64,000 nt of DNA from Rhizobium sp. Pop5. GTDB taxonomy: Bacteria > Pseudomonadota > Alphaproteobacteria > Rhizobiales > Rhizobiaceae. This document shows, in pieces, positions 39,181 through 47,919 of the stretch (within the stretch, counting starts at the first letter, position 1; every line of letters starts with the position of its first letter). The position numbers were made by a program, and so were the translations under genes. The stretch spans positions 1 through 64,000 of the forward strand of contig NZ_CP099402.1 of the NCBI RefSeq assembly GCF_024721175.1, read 5' to 3'. The notes under the pieces were generated by a model. It did not search any database. It was not told the origin of the DNA and saw nothing but the letters and a program-made list of their open reading frames with translations.

Positions 39181-40201
39181 GGTCCTTGCCCTCCTGCGGC
39201 TGCAATATCTCCCTGAGAAGATCGGGCGAGACGTTCAGCTGGCCGATCTTCGTCGCATTGTCGGCAAGGTCGCGGAAGGCGAGCGCCATCAGCTGGCCCG
39301 GCTGCATGCCGACCGAGGCGAGCGCCTGCAGCACTTTCGGATCGGCCTCCTCGAAGGATTTCATCATCGCCGTCATCGCATAGGCCTGGGCGTCGGCCTC
39401 GGCCCGGGCGTTGGTCGCAGCCAGCGTCACCAGTTCGCGGTTCTGCTCCTCGAGCGCGATCTTGCCGGCCATTTCTTCGCGGCGGATCTGCAGCTGCCGT
39501 TCCTGCACGGCGCGTTCGGCCTCCATCTGGGCTTCGCGCACCTGCCGCCTCTTGTTCTCCAGCGTGATCTCGGTGGCGATCTCGTTTTCCTTGATCGTCC
39601 GCTCCTGCTCGATCGCGGCGTTGCGCCTGCTATAGATGGCCTCGTCGGCCTGGCGGAGCAGGGCTTCGCGTGCGTGGGCTTCGAGAGCCTTTGATGTCTC
39701 GACCTTCGGCGTGACGGCGAGCAGCGACAGGCCGAGGATCTCGAGGCCGAGCGCTTCGATCGTCGGGTGTTTCTTCAGCGCTTCGGCGACGCCCGCGACA
39801 AGCGCCTCGCCCGAGGCAAGAACCTCCTTCAGCGACAGCGTCTGCACCTCGGCCCGCATCGCCACCTGGACGCGGTCGATCACCCGGGTCGAAAGCTTCT
39901 GCGGATCTTCCGAGACGTAAGCACCCCTACGGTCGAGCGTGAAGTTCAAGAGGGCGGCCGTCCGCCGCGGCTCGGCAATGCGGTAGGTGATCTGTCCCTG
40001 CACCGTCACTTCCTGGAAGTCCGATGTCACCAGGGGAAAGATGAAAGGATCGTTGACGCTCGCCGTCGGCACCAGCACGAGCGAGCTCGAAGGCGAAAAA
40101 TGCCAGAAGGCCAGGCCGGCACCCTCGCGGACGGCGTTGCCGTTTTGGTATTGGATGACGTATTGCGTGGGTTCCGTCTTGATGAAGCGCAGTCCGAACA
40201 T
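39167..40201 (-). CDS. SPFH/band 7-domain protein
   Basis: The 344-residue protein has a stomatin/prohibitin-like domain at about 20-200, followed by a long charged coiled coil (ERTIKENEIATEITLENKR and on) and a C-terminal region. No classical N-terminal membrane anchor is evident. Start 40201 is used because the upstream extension is not SPFH-like. It shares a promoter region with the divergent NrtR-like gene and overlaps the NAD kinase-like gene. SPFH proteins scaffold membrane complexes. Confidence 0.85.
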   Translation of the reverse strand: MFGLRFIKTEPTQYVIQYQNGNAVREGAGLAFWHFSPSSSLVLVPTASVNDPFIFPLVTSDFQEVTVQGQITYRIAEPRRTAALLNFTLDRRGAYVSEDPQKLSTRVIDRVQVAMRAEVQTLSLKEVLASGEALVAGVAEALKKHPTIEALGLEILGLSLLAVTPKVETSKALEAHAREALLRQADEAIYSRRNAAIEQERTIKENEIATEITLENKRRQVREAQMEAERAVQERQLQIRREEMAGKIALEEQNRELVTLAATNARAEADAQAYAMTAMMKSFEEADPKVLQALASVGMQPGQLMALAFRDLADNATKIGQLNVSPDLLREILQPQEGKDRAGL

Positions 40202-40257
40202 ATCCGTTTCCTTGTTTGCGCGGGCGCCTCGCCCGTGTCGAAAAGAAGAAAACATGA

Positions 40258-40302
40258 CTTAGTGACAAATGTCAACTAACTTAGTTGAATATTTACACTA
40301 AG
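40258..40302. promoter_or_regulatory. Nested palindromic operator between SPFH and NrtR-like genes
   Basis: A perfect 17-bp palindrome (TCAACTAA-C-TTAGTTGA, 40272-40288) is framed by a second pair of arms, CTTAGTG at 40258-40264 and CACTAAG at 40296-40302, that share exactly the same centre (40280). It lies in the 125-bp divergent gap, which is AT-rich. The likely ligand-dependent binder is the NrtR-like protein. Confidence 0.65.
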
Positions 40303-40326
40303 GCCGCTCCGTGCTATGTTCCCATC

Positions 40327-41022
40327 ATGACGACACATGACAATGACGCCTTCAAACCGATCGCCACCGTCGATCTCGCGATCTTCTCGCTGTCGCCGGC
40401 GGGCCTCTCCGTGCTGCTCATGCGGCGGGCGAACGCACCCTTTGCCGGCGAGTGGGCCTTGCCCGGCGGCTGGATTCATATCGACAAGGATGCCGATCTG
40501 GAGGCTGCGGCGCGGCGCGTGCTGAAGGAAAAGACCGGCGTGGAAACGCCCTATCTCGAACAGCTGCAGACCACGGGAAGCGCCGGCCGGGATCCAAGGG
40601 GCTGGAGCATCAGCATCGTTTATATCGCGCTGCTCTCGGCCGACGATGTCGCGCAGCGGCAGGATGCAATGGCCGGCGACGCCGAGTGGCGGCCGGTCGA
40701 AGGCGAGGGCGTCGGCTTGTCCCTTGCCTTCGACCATGCGGCCCTCCTCAAGGAGGCGCTCGGCCGCATCCGCAGCAAGGTCGAATATTCGAGCCTGCCC
40801 GGTCATCTGCTGCCTGTCCGTTTCACATTGAGCGAGCTGCAATCGGTCTATGAGAACCTTCTCGGCCGCAAGCTCGACAAATCGGCTTTTAGAAAGCGCA
40901 TGGCGGAAGCCGATTTCCTGGAGCCGGTCGAGGGCGAAATGCGCCGGGCGAGCAACCGGCCCGCCCAGGTGTTTCGCCTGAAGGACGCCCATTCGCTGGC
41001 GCTCTTCGACCGAAGGATCTGA
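40327..41022 (+). CDS. NrtR-like Nudix-domain transcriptional regulator
   Basis: The 231-residue protein has an N-terminal Nudix domain (about 10-150) and a C-terminal winged-helix region (FTLSELQSVYENLLGRKLD and RPAQVFRLKD), the architecture of NrtR, which senses ADP-ribose and controls NAD genes. Within the Nudix box (Gly48-Gly71), two catalytic Glu positions read Val65 and Lys69, so hydrolase activity is probably lost, consistent with a sensor role. Start 40327 lies after the promoter palindrome; an upstream TTG at 40285 falls inside the palindrome and is rejected. Confidence 0.85.
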   Translation: MTTHDNDAFKPIATVDLAIFSLSPAGLSVLLMRRANAPFAGEWALPGGWIHIDKDADLEAAARRVLKEKTGVETPYLEQLQTTGSAGRDPRGWSISIVYIALLSADDVAQRQDAMAGDAEWRPVEGEGVGLSLAFDHAALLKEALGRIRSKVEYSSLPGHLLPVRFTLSELQSVYENLLGRKLDKSAFRKRMAEADFLEPVEGEMRRASNRPAQVFRLKDAHSLALFDRRI

Positions 41023-41139
41023 GCCGCTCCGACGCCAGATGTCAGCATCAGGTATTGAACGAATGTTGCATTCAAAGCTCGCCATTCATACGAGCATCCG
41101 CGATCCGGACGGTTTAAGCGCTTTGTCGGCTGCATCACC

Positions 41140-41164
41140 GGAACAATGACCGGCCGGCGAGGTT
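41140..41164 (+). promoter_or_regulatory. Possible general-stress (EcfG-type) promoter
   Basis: GGAAC, then 16 bases, then GGTT, 45 bases before the start of the secreted protein at 41209. The pattern is close to the alphaproteobacterial EcfG form (GGAAC-N16/17-CGTT) with one -10 mismatch. It is weak evidence. Confidence 0.3.
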
Positions 41165-41208
41165 TTGATGGCGCGAATCACGCAAAGATCCCCAAGGAGG
41201 ACACCCGC

Positions 41209-41526
41209 ATGCGTATGAAACTCATAGCAGCTTCGCTCCTCGCGCTCGGCATGGCCACTTCAGCCTTCGCCCAGTCCAATCCGGCTCCAACAGGCGCCAC
41301 GATGGACAAGAACCAGGCCGATCAGGGCGGTGGCGCCACCAGCAAGATGAAGACCAAGAAGCCGATGGCAACGGATTCGACCAAGACGAGCTCCACCAAA
41401 AGCACGATGAAGATGCACAAGACCAAGTGCCCGAACCCGGTCAACAACTCCGCCAAACTCCAGACGCAGGGCGGCACGAGCAACGCCACGCCGATGGATG
41501 AAGCCTGCGCGGCGCACAACAACTGA
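41209..41526 (+). CDS. Small secreted Lys/Met/Thr-rich protein
   Basis: The 105-residue product has a signal peptide (cleavage after AFA, near residue 20-22), then a low-complexity, basic region rich in Lys, Met, Ser and Thr (KMKTKKPMATDSTKTSSTK) and two late cysteines (KCPNPV and DEACAAH). AAGGAGG lies 8 bases before the ATG at 41209. I do not recognise the family. It shares its Lys/Met-rich style with the secreted protein at 51701. A terminator follows. Confidence 0.75.
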   Translation: MRMKLIAASLLALGMATSAFAQSNPAPTGATMDKNQADQGGGATSKMKTKKPMATDSTKTSSTKSTMKMHKTKCPNPVNNSAKLQTQGGTSNATPMDEACAAHNN

Positions 41527-41545
41527 CTGGTTTGAGTGCCTAAAG

Positions 41546-41569
41546 AACCCCGCTTCGGCGGGGTTTTTT
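41546..41569 (+). terminator. Intrinsic terminator
   Basis: AACCCCGC-TTCG-GCGGGGTT followed by further T residues, 19 bases after the stop at 41526. Confidence 0.9.
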
Positions 41570-41592
41570 ATGACCACGCGGCGGCCTGCTCG

Positions 41593-41615
41593 CCTTCTCC
41601 CCAGCGGGGAGAAGG
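41593..41615. repeat. Perfect hairpin repeat CCTTCTCCCC-AGC-GGGGAGAAGG
   Basis: A 10-bp perfect stem with a 3-base loop in the gap before the ABC exporter. A partial copy of its core occurs near 28055. It resembles widespread Rhizobium intergenic palindromes. Confidence 0.6.
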
Positions 41616-41747
41616 GAACCTTCCACGACCTCCACTCTCAGACATTCACAAAAATTCTAGTTGAGATTGCACCGGCGAGGTGGTCCTATCCCTGCCTGCA
41701 TAGCCCTGAGTCCTTCGCCCTCTCCAATATTTAAACCCGAGCGGCCC

Positions 41748-43601
41748 ATGTCGATTTCAGATGCGATCTACCGTCCTTTCGAAACCCTGATCCGGCCGCT
41801 CGATATTCCCTATCGGCCGCTGCCGTCGAAGGGGCCGGTGGCGGTGCTGCTGCACTTCATTTCGATGTTTCGCGGCGTGCTGATTGCGCTTGCGCTTTGC
41901 TCCATGCTGTTCGAGGTGATCAACCTGACGATCGTCTGGGGGCTTTCGGTCATCGTCGATGGCGTGACGCAGCAGGGTGCGTCCGCCTTCCTGCGCAATG
42001 ACTGGCGGCTGCTGACCGTTCTCGGGCTGCTGATCTTTCCTGTCATGCCGATCGTGTCCTTCATGCTCAACACGCTGAACTCGCACACATTGGGCATCGC
42101 CATGCCGGCGGCCATCCAGTGGCAGGGCCATAAGGCCGTCGAGCGGCAGGATCTCGCCTTCTTCCATGATCTCTATGCCGGCCAGGTTTCCTCGCGGCTG
42201 CAGCAGGTCTCCTCCGCCGTCCAGCAGCAGATCCTCGCCGCTTTCCAGTCCATCCCTCGCTTCCTGATGCAGCTGGTGGGCTCGGTGATCCTGCTGAGCG
42301 CGCTTGCCTGGCAGCTTGCTCTGCCTGTTGTCGTCTGGATCGTGCTCAACATCGCCTTCACCGCCCGGATCGTGCCGATCTTCGTCGAGCGGTCGCGCCG
42401 CACCGCCAAGCAGCGCAGCCTGGTCGCCGGCGCCATCACCGATCTGTACACCAACATGCAGATGATCAAGCAGTTTGCCGCCGAAGACAGTGAGGCGGGC
42501 GCCATCCGCCGCATCATCGGCAAGGCCGTGCAGACGCAACACAGCGAACAGCGCATCTACCGCTCGTCGGAAGTGACCGTCGTCATTTTCAACACGCTTC
42601 TATGGCTAAGCATGCTGGCGATCGGATTTTCCGGCCTCGTCAAGGGTTTCCTGACGGTCGGCGAGTTCGTCGGCGCGGTCTATATCCTCCACCGGCTGTC
42701 CTCGCAGATCTTCGTCTTCCTGCAGATGGGCCAGCAGATCTTCCAGGCGATCGGCACGATCAAGGATGCCATGCCGGTCATGACGACGCCGCCGACCATC
42801 ACCGACCGGCCGGATGCCGGGGATATCAAGGTCAGCCAAGGTGAAATCCGTTTCGAAAATGTCCGCTTCGCCTACAAATCCGGCAAACCCGTCATCTCAG
42901 ACCTTTCGCTGACGGTCCGGCCCGGCGAGAAGGTCGGCCTGGTCGGCCTCTCCGGCGCCGGCAAGACGACGCTCGCAAACCTGCTGCTGCGCTTCTACGA
43001 CATCAAGGACGGCGCGATCCTGATCGACGGGCAGAATATAAGCGCGGTCACCCAGGCAAGCCTCCGCCGTGCCATCGGCGTCATCGCCCAGGATGTCGCG
43101 CTGCTGCACCGTTCGGTCGGCGACAATATCCGTTACGGCCGGCCGGAGGCGACGCGGCAAGAGATCGAGCGGGTGACGAGGATGGCAAGCGCCGATGCCT
43201 TCATCGCCGATCTTACCGACAGCGAAGGCCGCAAGGGTTATGACGCCTTCGTCGGCGATCGCGGCATCAAGCTGTCGGGCGGCCAGCGCCAGCGCGTCGC
43301 GATCGCCCGCGTGCTCCTGAAGAATGCGCCGATCCTGGTGCTCGACGAGGCGACCTCGGCCCTCGACAGCGAATCCGAAGCGGCCATCCAGGAAAGGCTG
43401 AACCTCGTCATGGAGGGAAAGACGGTGATCGCCATCGCCCATCGCCTCTCGACGATCGCCAGGATGGATCGGATCGTCGTGCTCGATCACGGCCGCATCG
43501 TCGAAGAGGGCCGGCCGGAGGAACTGGTCGAGCAGGACGGCCTGTTCGCCCGCCTGTGGAAACGCCAGACCGGCGGTTTCATCCCCGAGGAGATCGATTG
43601 A
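41748..43601 (+). CDS. ABC exporter, fused membrane and ATPase domains
   Basis: A 617-residue half-transporter with an N-terminal membrane domain of about six helices (to about residue 360) and a C-terminal ATPase with Walker A GLSGAGKTT near 405, signature LSGGQRQR near 510 and Walker B ILVLDEATSALD near 530, then the H-loop AIAHRLS. It probably works as a homodimer exporting a lipid, drug or peptide. Start 41748 is chosen because the upstream frame crosses a repeat region. Confidence 0.9.
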   Translation: MSISDAIYRPFETLIRPLDIPYRPLPSKGPVAVLLHFISMFRGVLIALALCSMLFEVINLTIVWGLSVIVDGVTQQGASAFLRNDWRLLTVLGLLIFPVMPIVSFMLNTLNSHTLGIAMPAAIQWQGHKAVERQDLAFFHDLYAGQVSSRLQQVSSAVQQQILAAFQSIPRFLMQLVGSVILLSALAWQLALPVVVWIVLNIAFTARIVPIFVERSRRTAKQRSLVAGAITDLYTNMQMIKQFAAEDSEAGAIRRIIGKAVQTQHSEQRIYRSSEVTVVIFNTLLWLSMLAIGFSGLVKGFLTVGEFVGAVYILHRLSSQIFVFLQMGQQIFQAIGTIKDAMPVMTTPPTITDRPDAGDIKVSQGEIRFENVRFAYKSGKPVISDLSLTVRPGEKVGLVGLSGAGKTTLANLLLRFYDIKDGAILIDGQNISAVTQASLRRAIGVIAQDVALLHRSVGDNIRYGRPEATRQEIERVTRMASADAFIADLTDSEGRKGYDAFVGDRGIKLSGGQRQRVAIARVLLKNAPILVLDEATSALDSESEAAIQERLNLVMEGKTVIAIAHRLSTIARMDRIVVLDHGRIVEEGRPEELVEQDGLFARLWKRQTGGFIPEEID

Positions 43602-43646
43602 GCGGAAAAGCCCGGCTTGACTCATTCAAGCACCGTCGGTATTGAT

Positions 43647-43664
43647 TGGGTAATCGATAACCCA
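43647..43664. promoter_or_regulatory. LacI-type operator next to its own gene
   Basis: TGGGTAATCGATAACCCA is an 18-bp palindrome with a single mismatched pair and a central CG, 10 bp before the lacI-family start. Position and central CG fit autoregulation by a LacI protein. Confidence 0.6.
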
Positions 43665-43674
43665 TGGCGAACCC

Positions 43675-44679
43675 ATGACCGCTTCACTCAACGACATAGC
43701 CTCCCGCGCAGGCGTTTCGGTCAAGACCGTGTCAGGCGCCCTGCACGGCGGCTCGGCGCGCATGTCGGAGGAAACGCGCCAGCGGATCAAGGAGATCGCC
43801 GAGGAGCTCGGTTACGTCACCAACTTCGCCGCGCGCAGCATGCGGCAGGGCTGGATGCCGCTTGTCGGTCTCGTTGCCGATGATCTTATCACGTCGCCTT
43901 TCGCGACGGAGATCATCAGGGGCCTCGACGGCGCCGTGCGCGCGTCCGACATGGCCGTCTTCGCCATGACGCTTAGCGGCCATCGCAGCGTCGGATCGAT
44001 CCTCGACGAGATGCGGCGCTTTCGACCGCGCGCGATTGCCTATGCCGCTATGTATCACAAGAGCGTCGACCTGCCGGCCGAGTTTGCCGATACGGTCGGC
44101 GTCATGATCAACTGCCGGGATGCCAACGATCGGGTGACGTCCCTGGTGCCGGATGAAACGGGAGCGGCGATCGAGATCACGCAGTATCTGATCGAGGCCG
44201 GCCGTCGCAATATCGCCTTCATCAACCTCCCGGGCATTCTCGCCGGCGAACTGCGCGAACTCGGGTTCCGCCAGGCGCTCGATCATGCCGGCATCGACGG
44301 AGCCGGCGCCGTGGTCTTGCCGGCCGTCGGCAAGGCGGTCTACAGCGACCGGGCACCCAGCCTCGTGCCTGCCCATGTGCATGATCTGATGAAAGGTCCC
44401 CGGCCTCCCGATGCCATCCTGTGCGGCAATGACCGCGTGGCGATGGAGGTCTATGCCGCGTTGCGCCGCTCGGGCGCGACCATTCCCGATGACGTCGCCG
44501 TCGCGAGCTTCGACAACCAGGTCGAGATCGCCTCGCGTCTCGATCCGCCGCTCACCACCATGGCGCTCCCCCATCGCGCCATGGGGCGCCAGGCCGCGCA
44601 AATCCTGCTTGCCGAAGACCGGGCTCCGGTCGGAGTGCAGAAACTGCCGTTCCAACTGGTGGAGCGGGCATCCGTATAA
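43675..44679 (+). CDS. LacI-family regulator of the fructoside locus
   Basis: The 334-residue protein starts with a LacI helix-turn-helix (SLNDIASRAGVSVKTVSGAL) and hinge helix, followed by a periplasmic-binding-protein-like sugar domain (LCGNDRVAMEVYAAL, VASFDNQVEIA). It is 36 bp upstream of an ABC sugar uptake operon with a GH32 hydrolase, so fructose, sucrose or a fructo-oligosaccharide is the expected inducer. Confidence 0.92.
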   Translation: MTASLNDIASRAGVSVKTVSGALHGGSARMSEETRQRIKEIAEELGYVTNFAARSMRQGWMPLVGLVADDLITSPFATEIIRGLDGAVRASDMAVFAMTLSGHRSVGSILDEMRRFRPRAIAYAAMYHKSVDLPAEFADTVGVMINCRDANDRVTSLVPDETGAAIEITQYLIEAGRRNIAFINLPGILAGELRELGFRQALDHAGIDGAGAVVLPAVGKAVYSDRAPSLVPAHVHDLMKGPRPPDAILCGNDRVAMEVYAALRRSGATIPDDVAVASFDNQVEIASRLDPPLTTMALPHRAMGRQAAQILLAEDRAPVGVQKLPFQLVERASV

Positions 44680-44715
44680 TTTGAATCAGGCCCATTCAAT
44701 TGAGGAGGAATTCTA

Positions 44716-46008
44716 ATGGGTAAACGTTTACTTCTGTCTCTGGTCCTGTCCTCGGCGCTCGCCGCCACATGGGCGCATGCTGCGGATAAGGCCGTCATCC
44801 AGGTCATGCATCAGGGTGATCCCGGCTTTGTCGCCGCCTATGGCAAGGTGGCCGAACGGTTCGAGGCCGCCAATCCCGACGTTGACATCCAGTTCATCTA
44901 TGCGCCGCACGATGCCTATAACGAGAAGTTCAGCGCAGCTGTCGTCGCCAAGCAATTGCCCGACGTCATGGAGCTCGATGCGCCCTTCCTCGCCAATTAC
45001 GTCTGGTCGGGCTACCTGCAGCCGATCAAGCCGCTGATCGACAAGGACCTCCTCGACGACATGACGGCGTCCAACATCGCCCAGGGCACATATCCGATCG
45101 ACAAGGATCTCTATGCGATCGGACTGACCGACTCATCAGTCGTTCTTTACGGCAACAAGAAATACCTCGAAGCGATCGGCGCCCGCATCCCGAAATCCGT
45201 CGACGATGTCTGGACTCGCGAGGAGTTCGAAACCTATCTCGAAAAGCTTTCCAAGCTCGACGGGGTGAAGTGGCCGATCGACACCTTCCGCGGCTACGGC
45301 ATCAAGACCGAATGGATCACCTATGCCTATGGTCCCATCCTGCAGTCGGCCGGCTGCGATCTGATCGACCGAAAGGCCTGGAAATCCGAGAGCACGCTCG
45401 ATAGCGACGCCTGCGTCGATGCGCTGGCCATGATGCAGAAATGGGTCAAGAACGGCTGGGTCGTGCCGCAGTCGGCGGGAACCAACCAGTTCTTCGCCGA
45501 GGGCAATCCGGCCGCACTGGCGCTTGGCGGACACTGGGTCTATGCCGAGGCTGTCGCGGCCATGAAAGACAATATCGTCGTGCTGCCGCTGCCCAAATTC
45601 GGCGCGAAGGGGGCGAGCCCCGATGGCACCTGGATCTGGGCGATTACCAAGACGTCGAAACATCCCGATATCGCCGCCAAGTTCATCAGCTTCCTGCTGA
45701 AGGACAAGGAGTATCGGGCCTATGTCGCCAGCCAGTCCGGCTATCCCGGATTGAAGAGCTTCGCCGCCGAATCTCCGCTCTATGCCAATGGCGGCCCGAT
45801 GGCCATCGCCTTCGAACAGGCGTCGAAGACGGCTGTCGCGCGCCCGCCGCATCCGGCCTATCCCACGATCACCTCGGCCTTCATGCAAGCGGTCGACGAG
45901 GTGTTCAATGGCGGCGATCCCAAGGAGGCGCTCACATCAGCCGCCAAGAAGATCGACGAGGACATCGCTGATAACGACGGATATCCGCCGTTCGGTGATC
46001 AGCAGTAA
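44716..46008 (+). CDS. ABC transporter sugar-binding protein
   Basis: The 430-residue protein has a signal peptide (cleavage after AHA, near residues 20-22) and the family-1 extracellular solute-binding fold (VIQVMHQGDPGF, then PDVMELDAPFLANYVWSG, LALGGHWVYAE). GGAGGA precedes the ATG. It captures a sugar in the periplasm for the two permeases downstream. A strong hairpin follows the gene, which may keep this mRNA part in excess. Confidence 0.92.
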   Translation: MGKRLLLSLVLSSALAATWAHAADKAVIQVMHQGDPGFVAAYGKVAERFEAANPDVDIQFIYAPHDAYNEKFSAAVVAKQLPDVMELDAPFLANYVWSGYLQPIKPLIDKDLLDDMTASNIAQGTYPIDKDLYAIGLTDSSVVLYGNKKYLEAIGARIPKSVDDVWTREEFETYLEKLSKLDGVKWPIDTFRGYGIKTEWITYAYGPILQSAGCDLIDRKAWKSESTLDSDACVDALAMMQKWVKNGWVVPQSAGTNQFFAEGNPAALALGGHWVYAEAVAAMKDNIVVLPLPKFGAKGASPDGTWIWAITKTSKHPDIAAKFISFLLKDKEYRAYVASQSGYPGLKSFAAESPLYANGGPMAIAFEQASKTAVARPPHPAYPTITSAFMQAVDEVFNGGDPKEALTSAAKKIDEDIADNDGYPPFGDQQ

Positions 46009-46014
46009 CGAGGA

Positions 46015-46059
46015 CCGGTCCCGCCTTGCAAGTGTCCGCCAATCGCAAGGCGGGACCGG
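46015..46059 (+). promoter_or_regulatory. 15-bp perfect hairpin between binding-protein and permease genes
   Basis: CCGGTCCCGCCTTGC and its exact complement are separated by a 15-base loop, just after the stop at 46008. No T tract follows, so it is more likely an RNA 3'-end stabiliser or processing site than a terminator. Confidence 0.75.
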
Positions 46060-46087
46060 CACTTGAAGTCTGGAGAGGAGGAGCGAC

Positions 46088-47029
46088 ATGGTCATGCAAC
46101 AATCGACGTCGCCGTCGACAACAGTGCGAAAGGCTGCGGCGCGCCGGCATGACACGGGACGCCTGATGCAGGAGGCGGCGATGCTCGCGCCGGCCGTCAT
46201 CCTGTTGACCGTCTTTCTGATCCTGCCGTTCCTCCTGTCCTTCTGGACGGCGATGACCAACCAGCCGCTGGTGCCACGGCCGACGCCCGTCCGCTTCGTC
46301 TGGTTCAACAATTTCATCCGCATCTTCCAGGACGATCTCTTCTGGACCGCCCTTTGGAACGTCTCGCGTTTCACCTTCTGGATCATTCCGGCGCAATGCG
46401 GCCTCGCTTTCGCGACGGCGCTGCTGCTGCATCAGAAGCTGCCCTTCCGCAATCTGCTGCGCGGCATGTTCTTCCTGCCGGCGATCACCTCGATGGTCGT
46501 GGTTTGCGTCATCTGGGGCACCCTGTTCCAATATCCGACGGGACCGTTCAACCAGATTCTCGGCTTCATTTCCGGCGGCGCGATCCAGCCGATCGATTGG
46601 CTCGGCGATCCCAAATGGGCGATGTTCTCGCTCGTCCTGTTGTCGGCCTGGCAGGCCTATGGCTTCCAGATGATCGTCTACCTCGCAGGCCTTCAGGGCA
46701 TTCCCGACGAACTCTACGATGCCGCCAAGATCGACGGTGCGAACGCCTTCCGGCGTTTCTGGCATGTCACGATGCCGGGCCTGCGGCCGACTCATGTCTT
46801 CGTCCTCGTGATCACGACCATCCAGGCATTCAAGCTCTATACCCAGGTCGCGATCCTCACGCAGGGCGGGCCGAAAAGCAGCACCGAGACGGTGGTGCAT
46901 TACATGGTGCGCGCCGGCTTCGAAGAGCAGAAGATGGGCTATGCCTCGGCCGTTTCGGTCATCCTGTTCGTCATCGTTCTCATCATCGCGCTGATCCAGC
47001 GCCAGCTCCTGAGGCGCTTCGATGTCTGA
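46088..47029 (+). CDS. Sugar ABC transporter permease 1
   Basis: The 313-residue MalF/UgpA-type permease has six helices and the cytoplasmic EAA loop DELYDAAKIDGANAFRRFWH near residue 220, which docks the ATPase. GGAGAGGAGG precedes the ATG. It overlaps the second permease gene by 8 bp. Confidence 0.92.
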   Translation: MVMQQSTSPSTTVRKAAARRHDTGRLMQEAAMLAPAVILLTVFLILPFLLSFWTAMTNQPLVPRPTPVRFVWFNNFIRIFQDDLFWTALWNVSRFTFWIIPAQCGLAFATALLLHQKLPFRNLLRGMFFLPAITSMVVVCVIWGTLFQYPTGPFNQILGFISGGAIQPIDWLGDPKWAMFSLVLLSAWQAYGFQMIVYLAGLQGIPDELYDAAKIDGANAFRRFWHVTMPGLRPTHVFVLVITTIQAFKLYTQVAILTQGGPKSSTETVVHYMVRAGFEEQKMGYASAVSVILFVIVLIIALIQRQLLRRFDV

Positions 47030-47915
47030 TATCGCTCTCTCGATCCCGCGCGCCCGTGCGGCGCAGTCTTTCTCGGCCACACGGGTGCTACGCCTCATCC
47101 AGGTGACTTGCATCTTCATCATCGCCTTGGTGATCGTCTCTCCATTGCTGCTCCTGGTCGTGGCGAGCCTCAAGGATGACCGGTTCCAGATCCTGGCCGA
47201 TATGGGCAGCTTCCGCGCCTTCTGGGTTTCGATCCCTACGCTCTCCAACTATGCGGAGGTCGGCCATCTCTCGGGCGAACTCGCCTTCGGGCGCTATCTC
47301 ATCAACTCGCTGATCATCCTGATCACGACGGTCTGTTCCGGCCTGATCGTCAATTCGATGGCCGGCTTCGTTCTCGCCTGGGGATCGCTCAGGGGCCGCG
47401 CCGTGATCCTGTCGATCGTGATTGCGCTCTATGTGATCCCGCAGGAAAGCATCATCATGCCCCTCGTGATCATGGTTTCGCGCGCTGGCATGGCCGATAC
47501 CTTCGCGGTGCAGATCGTGCCCTGGGTCGCGAGCCCTCTCTATATCTTCCTGTTCTACCAGTTCTTCTCGCAACTGCCGAAGGAGCTGCTGGAAGCCGCC
47601 GAAATCGACGGCGCATCCTTCTTCCGGGCCTATCGCTCGATTTTCCTGCCGCTCAGCCTGCCCGCACTGGCGACTGTCTCGATCCTCATGGGTATCGAAA
47701 CCTGGAACCAGTATCTCTGGCCGATCCTCGTCACCCAGACCGACTATGCCCGCCCGATCGCGGTCGCCATCGCGACCTTCTTCGGACAGGACAGCATCTA
47801 CTGGGATCGCGCGATGGCCGCCTCCGTTCTGATGATGATCCCGATCCTGGGGCTCTACCTCGCATTTCAGCGCTGGTTCGTGAGCTCCTTTATCGGCTCC
47901 GCCGTGAAAGGTTGA
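47022..47915 (+). CDS. Sugar ABC transporter permease 2
   Basis: The 297-residue MalG/UgpE-type permease has the EAA loop PKELLEAAEIDGASFFRAY near residue 190 and six helices. With permease 1 it forms the translocation channel. No ATPase gene accompanies them; in this class a shared MsmK/UgpC-type ATPase from elsewhere could serve. The GH32 gene follows at once. Confidence 0.92.
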   Translation: MSDIALSIPRARAAQSFSATRVLRLIQVTCIFIIALVIVSPLLLLVVASLKDDRFQILADMGSFRAFWVSIPTLSNYAEVGHLSGELAFGRYLINSLIILITTVCSGLIVNSMAGFVLAWGSLRGRAVILSIVIALYVIPQESIIMPLVIMVSRAGMADTFAVQIVPWVASPLYIFLFYQFFSQLPKELLEAAEIDGASFFRAYRSIFLPLSLPALATVSILMGIETWNQYLWPILVTQTDYARPIAVAIATFFGQDSIYWDRAMAASVLMMIPILGLYLAFQRWFVSSFIGSAVKG

Positions 47916-47919
47916 AGTG

